Positions 33,300-40,829 of a stretch of DNA of 64,000 nucleotides are shown here, piece by piece (position 1 is the first letter of the stretch; each line of letters begins with the position of its first letter). The notes below the pieces were generated by a model. That model was not told where the DNA came from, ran no database searches, and worked only from the letters and a program-made list of their open reading frames with translations. The stretch comes from an uncultured Pseudomonadota bacterium (GTDB lineage: Bacteria; Pseudomonadota; Alphaproteobacteria; Rs-D84), in NCBI GenBank assembly GCA_937885575.1, contig CALABO010000013.1, positions 1-64,000 of the forward strand, given 5' to 3'. The position numbers and the translations under genes were made by a program.

Positions 33300-34112
33300 T
33301 TATTCGTCCACGGCCATAATGAAAATGCCGCGTTCATTTGCGCGTTTTATAACATCTTCGCGATTCACAACAAAGCAGGTTTTTGTGTTTACGATAATTC
33401 CGTGCAGTTTTGCATCCGCGACCGCGTTTACCGTATCGACACCAATTGCCGGAATATCAATGCGCAAATCCTGGCCGGGCTTGGTCATTTTTGCGAAAAC
33501 ACCGCCGCTTTTTTTGCGATTTTTTCGCATTTCAACCACGCGGTTCAGCATTCGTGCCGTTCCCTCGGCGGCCTCTACCGCGATGACCTGTTTATCCACA
33601 ACGACCGATGCGCCAATGTCCGCCGCACCAATGGTGTGCGAAACATCAATCGCGCGTTCAATATTTGCCATGTCACCGCGCCCCGGTTTCTTGCGGGTCA
33701 AAACGCCAGCGTGTTCAAAGGTCAGTTCCGGTGCCAAATCTTGGGCCGCGACAACCGTGAAACCCGCATCTGTCATAATTTTATTTAATGCAACCGCCAT
33801 AGAATCATACCCCCTTTGATGCTTTAACATTTTGAAAAGTGCAAAAAAAGTCCACAAATCTGGTCGCAAATCAGACAAATTCGGGTGCCCAATTGCGCCA
33901 ACAAATATAACCTTTTTTATACCCAACCGCCGTGCGGCATATATCGCCCGCCCGGCACCACCAAGCCGAATAACCAAATCTGGATTCAACCGCGGATCAT
34001 AGAAATTTTTTAATCCGATAACAAACACGTCCCATCCACGCCGGCGCAGCGCATCACGCGTCAAAATCGGCAGGTCCAAAGCCCCCGCAACAATCGCAAT
34101 CTTTTTTTTCAT
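33300..34112 (-). CDS. lpxI: UDP-2,3-diacylglucosamine diphosphatase LpxI
   Basis: 270 aa; the alphaproteobacterial replacement for LpxH, hydrolysing UDP-2,3-diacylglucosamine to lipid X in lipid A synthesis. It begins with IVAGALDLPILTRDAL (nucleotide-binding start). VGAIGHPNLSDLRPDL, GASVVVDKQVIAVEAAEGTARML and KPGQDLRIDIPAIG are characteristic LpxI (DUF1009) segments. It is separate from other lpx genes, although in many relatives it sits in the bamA-lpx operon. The start is leaderless by promoter position. Confidence 0.92.
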   Translation of the reverse strand: MKKKIAIVAGALDLPILTRDALRRRGWDVFVIGLKNFYDPRLNPDLVIRLGGAGRAIYAARRLGIKKVIFVGAIGHPNLSDLRPDLWTFFALFKMLKHQRGYDSMAVALNKIMTDAGFTVVAAQDLAPELTFEHAGVLTRKKPGRGDMANIERAIDVSHTIGAADIGASVVVDKQVIAVEAAEGTARMLNRVVEMRKNRKKSGGVFAKMTKPGQDLRIDIPAIGVDTVNAVADAKLHGIIVNTKTCFVVNREDVIKRANERGIFIMAVDE

Positions 34113-34119
34113 GTATTCA

Positions 34120-34148
34120 ATTTTAGTCGCAAATCATACTGGAATCAA
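34120..34148 (-). promoter_or_regulatory. Promoter giving a leaderless lpxI mRNA
   Basis: TTGATT (34148-34143), 17 nt, TAAAAT (34125-34120), seven nt before the ATG at 34112. Confidence 0.65.
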
Positions 34149-34162
34149 GTCGGATTTTATGC

Positions 34163-34168
34163 TATAAT
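34163..34168 (+). promoter_or_regulatory. -10 box of the outer-membrane barrel operon
   Basis: TATAAT with TGGAAT 17 nt upstream (34140-34145). An ordinary leader of ~27 nt with AGGTGG follows before the ATG at 34202. Confidence 0.5.
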
Positions 34169-34201
34169 AACACGGAATTATAAATCAGGTGGAATTACCA
34201 A

Positions 34202-35056
34202 ATGAAAAAAATATCTTGTTTTTTGTTGGGTGTGTTGGTTTGCGTGTTCACCGCGGATGCCGACGCCAAAAGTTTAACCAGTGAAATTCGCAGTGGCCTT
34301 AAAAGTTCCGGTTACGGTCCAACGCATACACCGCGTTCCACGCGGACGCGTCGTCGTGCACCGAATTACACGGCGTCCAATACGGTTGACACGATTGTTT
34401 ATGAATCATCAGATACAATCGTTAATGTTGATGCCGGCGAAATGGGACGCGAAGTTTTCTATGATGAAAAGCCGGTCGAATATGACGATGGTGAAGAATA
34501 TCGCTTGTTCATACCAACATCAATGTATATGCGTGCGGGCGCGGGCATGAACCTTGGGTTCGCAACGAAAAAGGCGCGTGTTGGGAACGAAACATATCCG
34601 TCCAAGGATTCTTGGACTATGTTGTTCGGCCTGGGGTGGAATATGTCGTCGTATGTCCGCACGGAATTGGAGTTCCAGCGTTCTGTTTTTCGGTTTAATG
34701 AATTGGCCGATGAAAAGGCATATTACAACATGATAAACGGCATGTTGTATTTCGATTTGGCGCGTCGCTATGTCCAAGATGGTGATATCACATATCGCCG
34801 CACGATTGTTCCGTTTATGGGCTTTGGCGCGGGAATCGGTATGTATGATTTCAAGGGTGCCGGCGGCGCAAGTGGTCTGACTGTTCCGGTGCCGCGTGCG
34901 GAATTGGGTTTGAATTTTATGATTACTGATATGATTGGAATTGATATTTATTATCAATACCAATTGTTTGTTGAACGTGGGTTTGGTTGGAATACAACAA
35001 AGCACAGTGCCGACAGCGTCAGTAATGTCATGTTAACATTTCGTATGAATTTCTGA
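34202..35056 (+). CDS. Outer-membrane beta-barrel protein, 284 aa
   Basis: Signal peptide of ~22 residues ending ADADA. A low-complexity Arg/Thr linker (TPRSTRTRRRAPN) leads to a barrel of about eight amphipathic strands, such as RTELEFQRSVF and VPFMGFGAGIGMYDF, ending with a C-terminal aromatic residue (VMLTFRMNF), the BAM recognition signal. It belongs to the small OmpA/Opa-like porin group. The next gene encodes a second barrel 11 nt downstream, so the two are co-expressed surface proteins. Confidence 0.8.
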   Translation: MKKISCFLLGVLVCVFTADADAKSLTSEIRSGLKSSGYGPTHTPRSTRTRRRAPNYTASNTVDTIVYESSDTIVNVDAGEMGREVFYDEKPVEYDDGEEYRLFIPTSMYMRAGAGMNLGFATKKARVGNETYPSKDSWTMLFGLGWNMSSYVRTELEFQRSVFRFNELADEKAYYNMINGMLYFDLARRYVQDGDITYRRTIVPFMGFGAGIGMYDFKGAGGASGLTVPVPRAELGLNFMITDMIGIDIYYQYQLFVERGFGWNTTKHSADSVSNVMLTFRMNF

Positions 35057-35067
35057 TGGGGGAAACG

Positions 35068-35706
35068 ATGAAAAAATTATTAGTTTGTCTTTTTTGTTTG
35101 ATGCCAATGATGGCGAACGCGGAAATTACATACCGTGTGCAAAAAACTTGGGAAGAACGCGGTGAAAACGCCGCGCGTGATACATTCGCGTCAAAGCATC
35201 GTTTCTATGCCGGTGCCATGTATAACTTTTCAATATGGCAAGATTACACCACGGACGACAACATAACCGCGGACGGGCGGGACACATCGGGGTTCGATGT
35301 AATGCTTGGGATTCGTTGGTTTGACACGTTCAGGATAGAGGCGGATTATTTCACCACCAAGGCAAAGTGGAACGGATTTTCAATCAAAACAAACACTGCG
35401 TTTTTGAATTTGTTGATTGATGCAAGAATCGATAGTTTATATCGCATGTTTTACAAACAAAAACTTATTCCATACATGGGCGCGGGTGTCGGCGCAACAT
35501 GGACCGATGGCGAAAGCGTAGATGTCAAAAATGATACCGTGCCGTCATTCACGGTTATGGCCGGACTTGGGATTGAGTTTGGCGAACGGTTCACACTGGA
35601 TATCGGTTATCGGTATATGTATATGTTAAAGCCGGGAATTGACGGTTTCCGCGACCTGGCGCCCAACGCGAATCAGGTTCGTGTCGGCGCGCGCGTGAAT
35701 TTCTGA
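35068..35706 (+). CDS. Outer-membrane beta-barrel protein, 212 aa
   Basis: Signal peptide ending ANA; the mature part is an eight-stranded barrel (FYAGAMYNFSIW, FDVMLGIRWFDTFRIEADYF, LIPYMGAGVGATW, FTLDIGYRYMYML) and ends in VRVGARVNF with the terminal Phe signature. It is similar in plan to the preceding protein. The start at 35068 follows GGGGGAAACG; the frame reaches 35056 without a ribosome-binding site. Likely adhesion, stability or small-molecule passage. Confidence 0.8.
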   Translation: MKKLLVCLFCLMPMMANAEITYRVQKTWEERGENAARDTFASKHRFYAGAMYNFSIWQDYTTDDNITADGRDTSGFDVMLGIRWFDTFRIEADYFTTKAKWNGFSIKTNTAFLNLLIDARIDSLYRMFYKQKLIPYMGAGVGATWTDGESVDVKNDTVPSFTVMAGLGIEFGERFTLDIGYRYMYMLKPGIDGFRDLAPNANQVRVGARVNF

Positions 35707-35727
35707 TAGAGCAGGGCGGGCGCACAA

Positions 35728-36690
35728 ATGAAGAAATGCCCATTATTTTCAATCTGTGGCGGGTGTAGATATGATTTCACATCACCTGATTATCGCGCTG
35801 AAAAAATCAAAAAAATTGATGGTTGGAATTTATCAAACGAACCTTTTTGGACCACGTCGGGCGCACGTCGTCGTGCGGATTTCTGTTTTTCTGGGGGCGA
35901 TTTCGGTTTTTATGAACGCGGAACAAAGAATATAATTCATGTTGATATGTGTCCAAACTTACTGCCCGAAATAAATGCGATTTTACCAAAACTTTCCACA
36001 TTGCCATGGGTTGGAACGGGTTCGGCATTGGTGACGGTGTGCGATAACGGAATTGACTTGGCTATAAATTCTGATGTGCCATATTTCACGCGCGAATTCA
36101 AAGAATCGGTTGAAAAATTGCCACTTATACGCGTGACATGGAACGGCAACATCGTTATGCAAAAAACGCAACCAAAAATAAGTTTTGCGGGCCACACCGT
36201 GGACTATATACCAAACGCATTTTTGCAACCGACCGTACAAAGCGAATCCGCAATGCGCGAATTTGTGGCATCGCATATTGATGATGGTGCGCGCGCGGCG
36301 GATTTGTTTTGCGGGCTTGGCAATTTTACATTTGTGGCGAACGCGGACGGACAAGGTCGCGACGGAGTGAGCAAAGCGAACATAGACGGATTTGATGTGG
36401 TTGGCACCGGTGCAAAGCGCGATTTATTCAAAAATCCGTTGTCGGTAAAAATGCTAAACACATACGACGTAATAATCATGGACCCACCGCGCGCCGGCGC
36501 ATTGGCGCAAACAAAACTTATCGCCGAATCAAATGTAAAGAAAGTAATTTATGTTTCGTGCAATCCGATAACTTTGCGTCGCGATGCAAAAATACTAACT
36601 AATGCAGGATACAAAATCACCGCCACCGCCGCATTCGATCAATTCGTCGGCACCGACCATTGGGAATTGGCAGTTGTGTTTGAAAAGTAA
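35728..36690 (+). CDS. TrmA/RlmD-type RNA m5U methyltransferase (Fe-S)
   Basis: 320 aa, without a TRAM domain. N-terminal Cys residues CPLFSICGGCRY and a later Cys (VDMCPN) fit the [4Fe-4S] ligands of the RumA/RlmC family. DLFCGLGNFT binds AdoMet, DPPRAG is the catalytic loop and VSCNP contains the nucleophile Cys. The final E of the family is in DHWELAVVFE. An odd insertion (DGQGRDGVSKANI, ~residues 211-223) sits between the AdoMet motif and the next strand; at DNA level it resembles an intergenic repeat of this genome. Target rRNA or tRNA uracil is not resolved. Confidence 0.87.
   Translation: MKKCPLFSICGGCRYDFTSPDYRAEKIKKIDGWNLSNEPFWTTSGARRRADFCFSGGDFGFYERGTKNIIHVDMCPNLLPEINAILPKLSTLPWVGTGSALVTVCDNGIDLAINSDVPYFTREFKESVEKLPLIRVTWNGNIVMQKTQPKISFAGHTVDYIPNAFLQPTVQSESAMREFVASHIDDGARAADLFCGLGNFTFVANADGQGRDGVSKANIDGFDVVGTGAKRDLFKNPLSVKMLNTYDVIIMDPPRAGALAQTKLIAESNVKKVIYVSCNPITLRRDAKILTNAGYKITATAAFDQFVGTDHWELAVVFEK
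36343..36394 (+). repeat. In-frame repeat insertion inside the methyltransferase gene
   Basis: GACGGA occurs three times (36348, 36360, 36386) around GAGTGAGCAAAGCGAAC. The unit resembles intergenic copies near 7379-7408 and 63311-63350. It adds roughly a dozen residues without breaking the frame, like palindromic elements known inside Rickettsia genes. Confidence 0.45.
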
Positions 36691-36705
36691 AAGATACTTT
36701 CTCAC

Positions 36706-36912
36706 TTATTTCTTGCCGCCACAATGTCCGCATGGACGCCCGCCAAGACGTTTGGCTTCGGAACTATCCATTCTTGTACAATTGGTACAATTATGAACCG
36801 AACCGCATGAAGGGTTATGATATACGCGTGTCTTTGTATTGTACATAACGTCATACGCCATCGCGCCCCCACAGGCAAACACACAAAGCAACACTATAAT
36901 AAATTTTTTCAT
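36706..36912 (-). CDS. Small secreted Ada-like zinc-binding protein, 68 aa
   Basis: Signal peptide MKKFIIVLLCVFACGGAMA, then VYHNPSCGSV...CTNCTRM..EAKRLGGRPCGHCGG. The spacing of an early C, a CxxC pair and a final PCxxC after an EAxxxG helix matches the metal-binding module of Ada-type DNA repair proteins, here alone and exported to the periplasm. DNA binding or metal buffering are possible; no partner is encoded nearby. It has a ribosome-binding site GAGAGAGA and lies between the methylase and the HNH gene. Confidence 0.65.
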   Translation of the reverse strand: MKKFIIVLLCVFACGGAMAYDVMYNTKTRVYHNPSCGSVHNCTNCTRMDSSEAKRLGGRPCGHCGGKK

Positions 36913-36976
36913 TTTCTATCTCTCTATCGTACGCGACAATATAGATAAAATGTTTTTCCCTGTCAATAAATACATA

Positions 36977-38134
36977 TCAATCCCACCAAGAACGTTTCTT
37001 TTTTGGAGTCACAATTTCTTTTAATCCATCTAAATCATCAGGATGTTCTAATCTGTGAATCACCCTGTGACAGGTCGGACATAAAATATAAAAATCATCA
37101 GGTTCAACAGTTCTTACTTCATTTTCTTTTATTTCTGCCCAAGGTTTTTTATGGTGTGCTTCCAAAATTCCTTTCATTTCACTTCCGTATTCTTTCACTG
37201 GGTCTAAACCGCATCCCATACAAACATACCCATGATATTCTTTTATTGATTGTACATCTTTATTATTTAATCTGCCTTCGTATTTAACGTGGTTATCTTT
37301 TAATTTTTTACGTTCTTGAAATTTTTTTATCTCCTTTGCGACTGTTTGAAATTCATCGTTTGATATTTCACCATCAAAATCATTTATTTTTTCTTTTAAA
37401 TTTTCCTTTATTTCATCATCTTCATATTCTGCTTCTTCAAGCATTTTATTCAACGTTCGTTTCCTTGCCGGCCACAATTGTTCACGATTAAATTTTTCGT
37501 TTGCTGCTTCACCTTTTTCTTCATCCTTAAAATAATCAGTAAATAATTTTTCTCTTTCTTCATCCGTAGTAAAATTTGCTAATTTATTCCAATCTTTACC
37601 CTTAGATTCAATATCTTTTAATGCTTTATTTAAATCAGTGGACGAAATATAACCACTATCCCTACCATAACCACCCCCAGAACTTCCACCACTATATGAA
37701 CCACCACCAGAATAACCACTTCTTGAAGAATGTTTTTTATAAGAATTTGATGATACAACTGATGTAAAGTGACTTTTTTCCTTTTCTATTATCTCTTCTA
37801 TTTCTTTATCAGATAAAGATTCATACCAATTTATTAATAAACCACCCCAAAACAAAGGAAAACCTAAAATAGCCAACGCTATCCAACCACCAATATCAAA
37901 TTTAAAAGAGAATGCAAATATGACAAGCAGAATTATATTTATGATGTATAGCCATTGACCACATTTGTCACATAGATTGACCCTTTTTTCTAATTTTTCT
38001 AGCTTTGACCAATTATGATTTTCGTGGTCCCTTGCATAAAAAACACCACTTCGTTCTTTTAAGTGATATTCACCAACATTATAAGATATAAATTGTTTTT
38101 CTGAAGTAGTAAATTTATAACGTTCTAAGCTCAT
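36977..38134 (-). CDS. HNH endonuclease domain protein with membrane anchor
   Basis: 385 aa from the ATG at 38134 (GAGG upstream; the frame opens at 38206). Parts, in order: an N-terminal domain with a CDKC motif, two adjacent transmembrane helices (~residues 62-105), a Ser/Gly/Tyr-rich flexible linker (KKHSSRSGYSGGGSYSGG...), a long charged helical region, and a C-terminal HNH nuclease (CMGCGLD...EAHHKKPWAE...CPTCHRVIHR, with the ββα-metal His-Asn-His set and two CxxC zinc knuckles). Membrane-tied HNH proteins are rare; it could be a defence effector or a DNA-uptake/conjugation nuclease. AT-rich codon use differs from its neighbours, suggesting transfer. Confidence 0.7.
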   Translation of the reverse strand: MSLERYKFTTSEKQFISYNVGEYHLKERSGVFYARDHENHNWSKLEKLEKRVNLCDKCGQWLYIINIILLVIFAFSFKFDIGGWIALAILGFPLFWGGLLINWYESLSDKEIEEIIEKEKSHFTSVVSSNSYKKHSSRSGYSGGGSYSGGSSGGGYGRDSGYISSTDLNKALKDIESKGKDWNKLANFTTDEEREKLFTDYFKDEEKGEAANEKFNREQLWPARKRTLNKMLEEAEYEDDEIKENLKEKINDFDGEISNDEFQTVAKEIKKFQERKKLKDNHVKYEGRLNNKDVQSIKEYHGYVCMGCGLDPVKEYGSEMKGILEAHHKKPWAEIKENEVRTVEPDDFYILCPTCHRVIHRLEHPDDLDGLKEIVTPKKKRSWWD

Positions 38135-38249
38135 AATTTTAACCTCTGTGATTATTTTACTATATTCAAATTGAAAAAACAGTAAAAAATCCCGATATGT
38201 TACCACACAATTAAAACATGATATAAAAAATCCAGAGAATCGTCACACC

Positions 38250-38400
38250 GCTGAAGAGCGACGTCCATCTCGGCGGTGCTTTGCACCGACGGATTGCCCC
38301 ACCTGGGATTTGTCGTCGCTACGTGACGACAAATTGTCTGCGACGCAGGTGTTCACATTCGTTCACACTGGATCCCGCGCTACCGCGGGATGACCGTCTC
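38250..38400. repeat. Palindromic intergenic repeats
   Basis: CTCGGCGGTGCTTTGCACCGACGGATT, GTCGTCGC-TACGT-GACGAC and GATCCCGCGCTACCGCGGGAT lie in a row. They resemble units near 7379 and 52798-52858. No coding frame is supported in the 680-bp gap from 38135 to 38814 apart from the RNA candidate. Confidence 0.5.
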
Positions 38401-38436
38401 CTAGAGCAATCAACTTGTCCCAAAGTATTTTATGTC

Positions 38437-38631
38437 GGAAAAGAAACACCGCCGTTGCCGGCGGTATTCTTCGAACGGCTTTGAAAGGAAGGAAAGGAGA
38501 AAAAGAAATAAGCCGTTCTAAACTTTGCTGGGGTCCAGAGTCCAGAGGAGAGAGAATGTAGGAGGGAGTCTGGAATCTCTGGGCCCCACGAACATTTTCA
38601 TGCTCGGTCAGGGATTGTTGCCTCTCTGACA
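38437..38631 (-). ncRNA. Structured small RNA candidate with pyrimidine-rich loops
   Basis: About 195 nt. Promoter TTGACA-17-TATATT at 38666-38638 (minus) and intrinsic terminator ACCGCCG-GCAA-CGGCGGT plus T-rich tail at 38465-38437. Between them, in transcription order: GTCAG...CTGAC, CGAGCAT-GAAA-ATGTTCG, a long stem (38588-38529) with a 22-nt loop containing CTCCCTCCT, and GAACGGCTT...AAGCCGTTC with a loop of TCTCCTTTCCTTCC. Loops rich in CCUCC are typical of sRNAs that pair with ribosome-binding sites. No known family is recognised. If made from the other strand the loops would be GGA-rich, like CsrA-binding RNAs, but promoter and terminator favour the minus strand. Confidence 0.6.
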
Positions 38632-38637
38632 AACGAA

Positions 38638-38666
38638 AATATAATACAACAAAAACCGTTTGTCAA
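38638..38666 (-). promoter_or_regulatory. Strong promoter of the RNA candidate
   Basis: TTGACA (38666-38661), 17 nt, TATATT (38643-38638). A second TTGACA lies 13 nt further upstream. Confidence 0.7.
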
Positions 38667-38814
38667 GGCCTTTTGTCAAAAATTTTTTTTGGGTATTTAT
38701 AATTGGGTTAAAAATCCGCTGAAAGCCCCGGAAACCTTAGGAAATTGTGCTTGTTGCGACCCGGTGCCGCACACGTTAAAATATAATCAAATTTAATAAA
38801 AAAAGGAAAAAATT

Positions 38815-39063
38815 ATGACACACGAAGATGTTTGGCGCGCGATAGAGCGATTCGCAATGGAACACGGAATGTCATGTTCGGGCCTTGCGCGGTGCAGCGG
38901 TTTAGACCCCACAACCTTTAATAAAAGCAAGCGTTGGACCAAGGAAGGTCAGCCCCGTTGGCCGTCCACCAACAGCATATCAAAGATTTTGTCGTCGACT
39001 GGTGCGTCAATCCAGGAATTTACCAAGTTTATTGATAATCCTGGGCCTGAACGAACCAATTGA
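38815..39063 (+). CDS. HTH regulator, N-terminal domain only
   Basis: 82 aa. DVWRAIERFAMEHGMSCSGLAR-CSGLDPTTFNKSKRW...PRWPSTNSISKIL is the DNA-binding domain of the alphaproteobacterial CI/LexA-like S24 repressor family, which normally continues for another ~130 residues with a self-cleaving peptidase. Here the frame stops after the HTH and is followed at once by a terminator, so this is a naturally short regulator or a stable truncated one. AAAGGAAAA precedes the ATG. Confidence 0.75.
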   Translation: MTHEDVWRAIERFAMEHGMSCSGLARCSGLDPTTFNKSKRWTKEGQPRWPSTNSISKILSSTGASIQEFTKFIDNPGPERTN

Positions 39064-39092
39064 TGGCAAAATGTGGGCCTCAGGGCAACCAA

Positions 39093-39134
39093 AAACCGAT
39101 ACGTGCCTGCGCGTATCGGTTCCCCTTTTTTATA
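39093..39134 (+). terminator. Terminator of the HTH gene
   Basis: AACCGATACG...CGTATCGGTT hairpin followed by CCCCTTTTTTATA. Confidence 0.85.
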
Positions 39135-39167
39135 GACAGTTGAATTTTTGCGTATTATCATAAACCT

Positions 39168-39587
39168 ATGTTATATGGATTCAAAATTTTTTCATCTGAC
39201 CCCGTGTGGCAACAGATTGTCACAGAACTTGGGGCGACGGTCACGGCCGATTCGGTGCTGTGTGATGTGAACCTTGATGAATTAAATTTGAAATTGCCGA
39301 TTTCACCGGCCGAATTAAAGACCGCAATTATCGCGGAAATGGACAATACGAAAATAATTGATTCGATTTTTGGTCGCCATGTTTCGCTTTCGCCGATTCA
39401 AACGCGGATTGTAATGTTGCTTTATAAAAGCGGCGGCATGTCCGCGGGCGATTTAAAGGTCGCACTGGGCTATGCCACGGATGCAACAACACACAGTGTG
39501 GAAACCGCAATATACGGCCTGCGCAAACTATATGGTCACGACTTTATAAAAAACACAAACGGGATTTTCACACTTGGGCGGATATAA
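39168..39587 (+). CDS. Winged-helix DNA-binding protein upstream of birA
   Basis: 139 aa. The C-terminal half (LSPIQTRIVMLLYKSGGMSAGDLKVAL..HSVETAIYGLRKLYG..FTLGRI) is an OmpR-type winged helix. The N-terminal half has no phospho-acceptor domain but shows a short beta-rich segment. It overlaps birA by 14 nt, so the two are co-expressed; a role in controlling envelope or biotin genes is speculative. TATTAT nine nt upstream may make it leaderless. Confidence 0.68.
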   Translation: MLYGFKIFSSDPVWQQIVTELGATVTADSVLCDVNLDELNLKLPISPAELKTAIIAEMDNTKIIDSIFGRHVSLSPIQTRIVMLLYKSGGMSAGDLKVALGYATDATTHSVETAIYGLRKLYGHDFIKNTNGIFTLGRI

Positions 39588-40239
39588 GGTTTTTTCTTTT
39601 GATAAAATCCCAAGCACGCAAGATTATGCGTATGATATGATTGCAAATGGTACCGCGCGCGATCATTGTGTTGTCACGGCACTGGCGCAATCCGCGGGGC
39701 GCGGACGTTATCGGCGCAAATGGGTGTCGCATCATGGAAATTTGTACGCAAGTTTTATTTTCAATTCCCCCGAACGGGACCCGCGGCTTTCGTATGCTGT
39801 GGCGGTTGCAATTGCGGAAACGCTTTCATCGTTTGGGATAGAACCGACAATAAAATGGCCAAACGATATTTTAATTTCTGGGAAAAAAATTTCCGGTGTT
39901 TTGATTGAATATGCGGGGCGATTCGTTATTGTTGGCATCGGCATAAATGTTCACACTAATCCCACAGTCGCGGAATACGAAACAACGCGCACCGATAAAT
40001 ATACGCGCGCGGATATCGCCGAAATTTTTTCCGCACTGACCAAGAACCTTGATAAATGGATGAACGCAAAATTCGATTCGGTGCGTGATATGTGGATGAA
40101 CCTTGCCGTGGGGATAAATGGGCCGGTAAAGTATCGCGGTGAAATGGTCGAACTGATTGGAATAAATGATTCGGGTGCGCTGGTTGTGCGGCGTGGTTCG
40201 GAATATCTTTGGATTCATGGCGATGAAATAATGATGTGA
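39574..40239 (+). CDS. birA: Biotin-[acetyl-CoA carboxylase] ligase, monofunctional
   Basis: 221 aa; activates biotin to biotinyl-AMP and attaches it to the biotin carboxyl carrier protein. PSTQDYAYD, QSAGRGRYRRKW (the GRGRxGR-type biotinyl-AMP loop), KWPNDI and GVLIEY, IVGIGIN are all in order. It lacks the N-terminal HTH of E. coli BirA, though a separate winged-helix gene overlaps it. The start seems to be TTG at 39574; no ATG or GTG lies close enough to keep the first strand. Confidence 0.9.
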   Translation: MGGYKVFSFDKIPSTQDYAYDMIANGTARDHCVVTALAQSAGRGRYRRKWVSHHGNLYASFIFNSPERDPRLSYAVAVAIAETLSSFGIEPTIKWPNDILISGKKISGVLIEYAGRFVIVGIGINVHTNPTVAEYETTRTDKYTRADIAEIFSALTKNLDKWMNAKFDSVRDMWMNLAVGINGPVKYRGEMVELIGINDSGALVVRRGSEYLWIHGDEIMM

Positions 40240-40273
40240 ACACCGCGGAAAACCGGCGTTGCACACAATTATC

Positions 40274-40302
40274 TTGACTTTTACATCGTTTTATGATATA
40301 CT
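40274..40302 (+). promoter_or_regulatory. Strong promoter at the head of the phage cluster
   Basis: TTGACT (40274-40279), 17 nt, TATACT (40297-40302). Confidence 0.7.
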
Positions 40303-40332
40303 GTTAGCATCAACAGGAGAGATTATATAGTT

Positions 40333-40383
40333 CGCGCTTTTATGTGCGGATTTTTTTATGCCACGCGATTCGCGTGGCTTTTT
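40333..40383 (+). terminator. Two tandem hairpin terminators in the phage-cluster leader
   Basis: First CGCGC-TTTTAT-GTGCG followed by GATTTTTTT (40333-40357), then CCACGCG-ATT-CGCGTGG followed by CTTTTT (40361-40383). Both lie between the promoter and the first phage gene, so expression of the cluster should need read-through, antitermination or another promoter. Confidence 0.6.
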
Positions 40384-40399
40384 ACATTGGGGAAAAATC

Positions 40400-40810
40400 A
40401 TGCAAATGGAAATAATCGAAGCGCACGATGAAATAATCACACTTGCGTATGCGGTCGCGCGAATCGTTTATGCAGAAACACTCGCGAAATCTCTGCGCGT
40501 TGTCGAAGCGTTAACATCTATGATTTTTAACGCCGCCGCGTGCGATGTAAAAAATATAAAGCGCGTTATATCAAATTCACAAATGTTCGAATCATTGCGC
40601 ACCGAATCAACGCGTCATGAATTTTTATCTGTGGACGCATCAAGACGCGATTTTCAAATGTGCCTGCGCGTGGCGAAAACCATGTTGCACGGAAATTTGC
40701 CGGACACATGTTGTCGTGCAACAATGTTTCATCGCGCGGAATTCTTGCCATCTTGGGCGGTTGCGCGCGGATACATTTGCGACATTGATGGAATTTTATT
40801 TTACACATAA
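40400..40810 (+). CDS. Phage cell-wall hydrolase, SleB-like
   Basis: 136 aa. ARIVYAET carries the catalytic Glu of the SleB/CwlJ hydrolase family. LPDTCCRATMFHRAEFLPSWA...GILFY matches the conserved second half (LPDPT.GATHYHR..F.P.WA). It cleaves peptidoglycan for release or entry. No signal peptide, so it needs a holin-like partner; the next gene encodes one candidate. GGGGAAAA precedes the ATG. Confidence 0.72.
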   Translation: MQMEIIEAHDEIITLAYAVARIVYAETLAKSLRVVEALTSMIFNAAACDVKNIKRVISNSQMFESLRTESTRHEFLSVDASRRDFQMCLRVAKTMLHGNLPDTCCRATMFHRAEFLPSWAVARGYICDIDGILFYT

Positions 40811-40829
40811 ATTTTTATACGGGGGCAAC

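Noticed and set aside
38437..38631. Identification as 6S RNA
   Set aside because: Four separate hairpins with large pyrimidine loops instead of one long duplex with a central bubble.
38363..38632. 89-codon minus-strand frame across the RNA candidate
   Set aside because: It runs through hairpins and the terminator, has no ribosome-binding site and gives low-complexity residues; RNA structure explains the region better.
39153..39168. Counting the 39168 gene among the firm leaderless cases
   Set aside because: TATTAT lies nine nt upstream but I cannot find a -35 box at 16-18 nt spacing.
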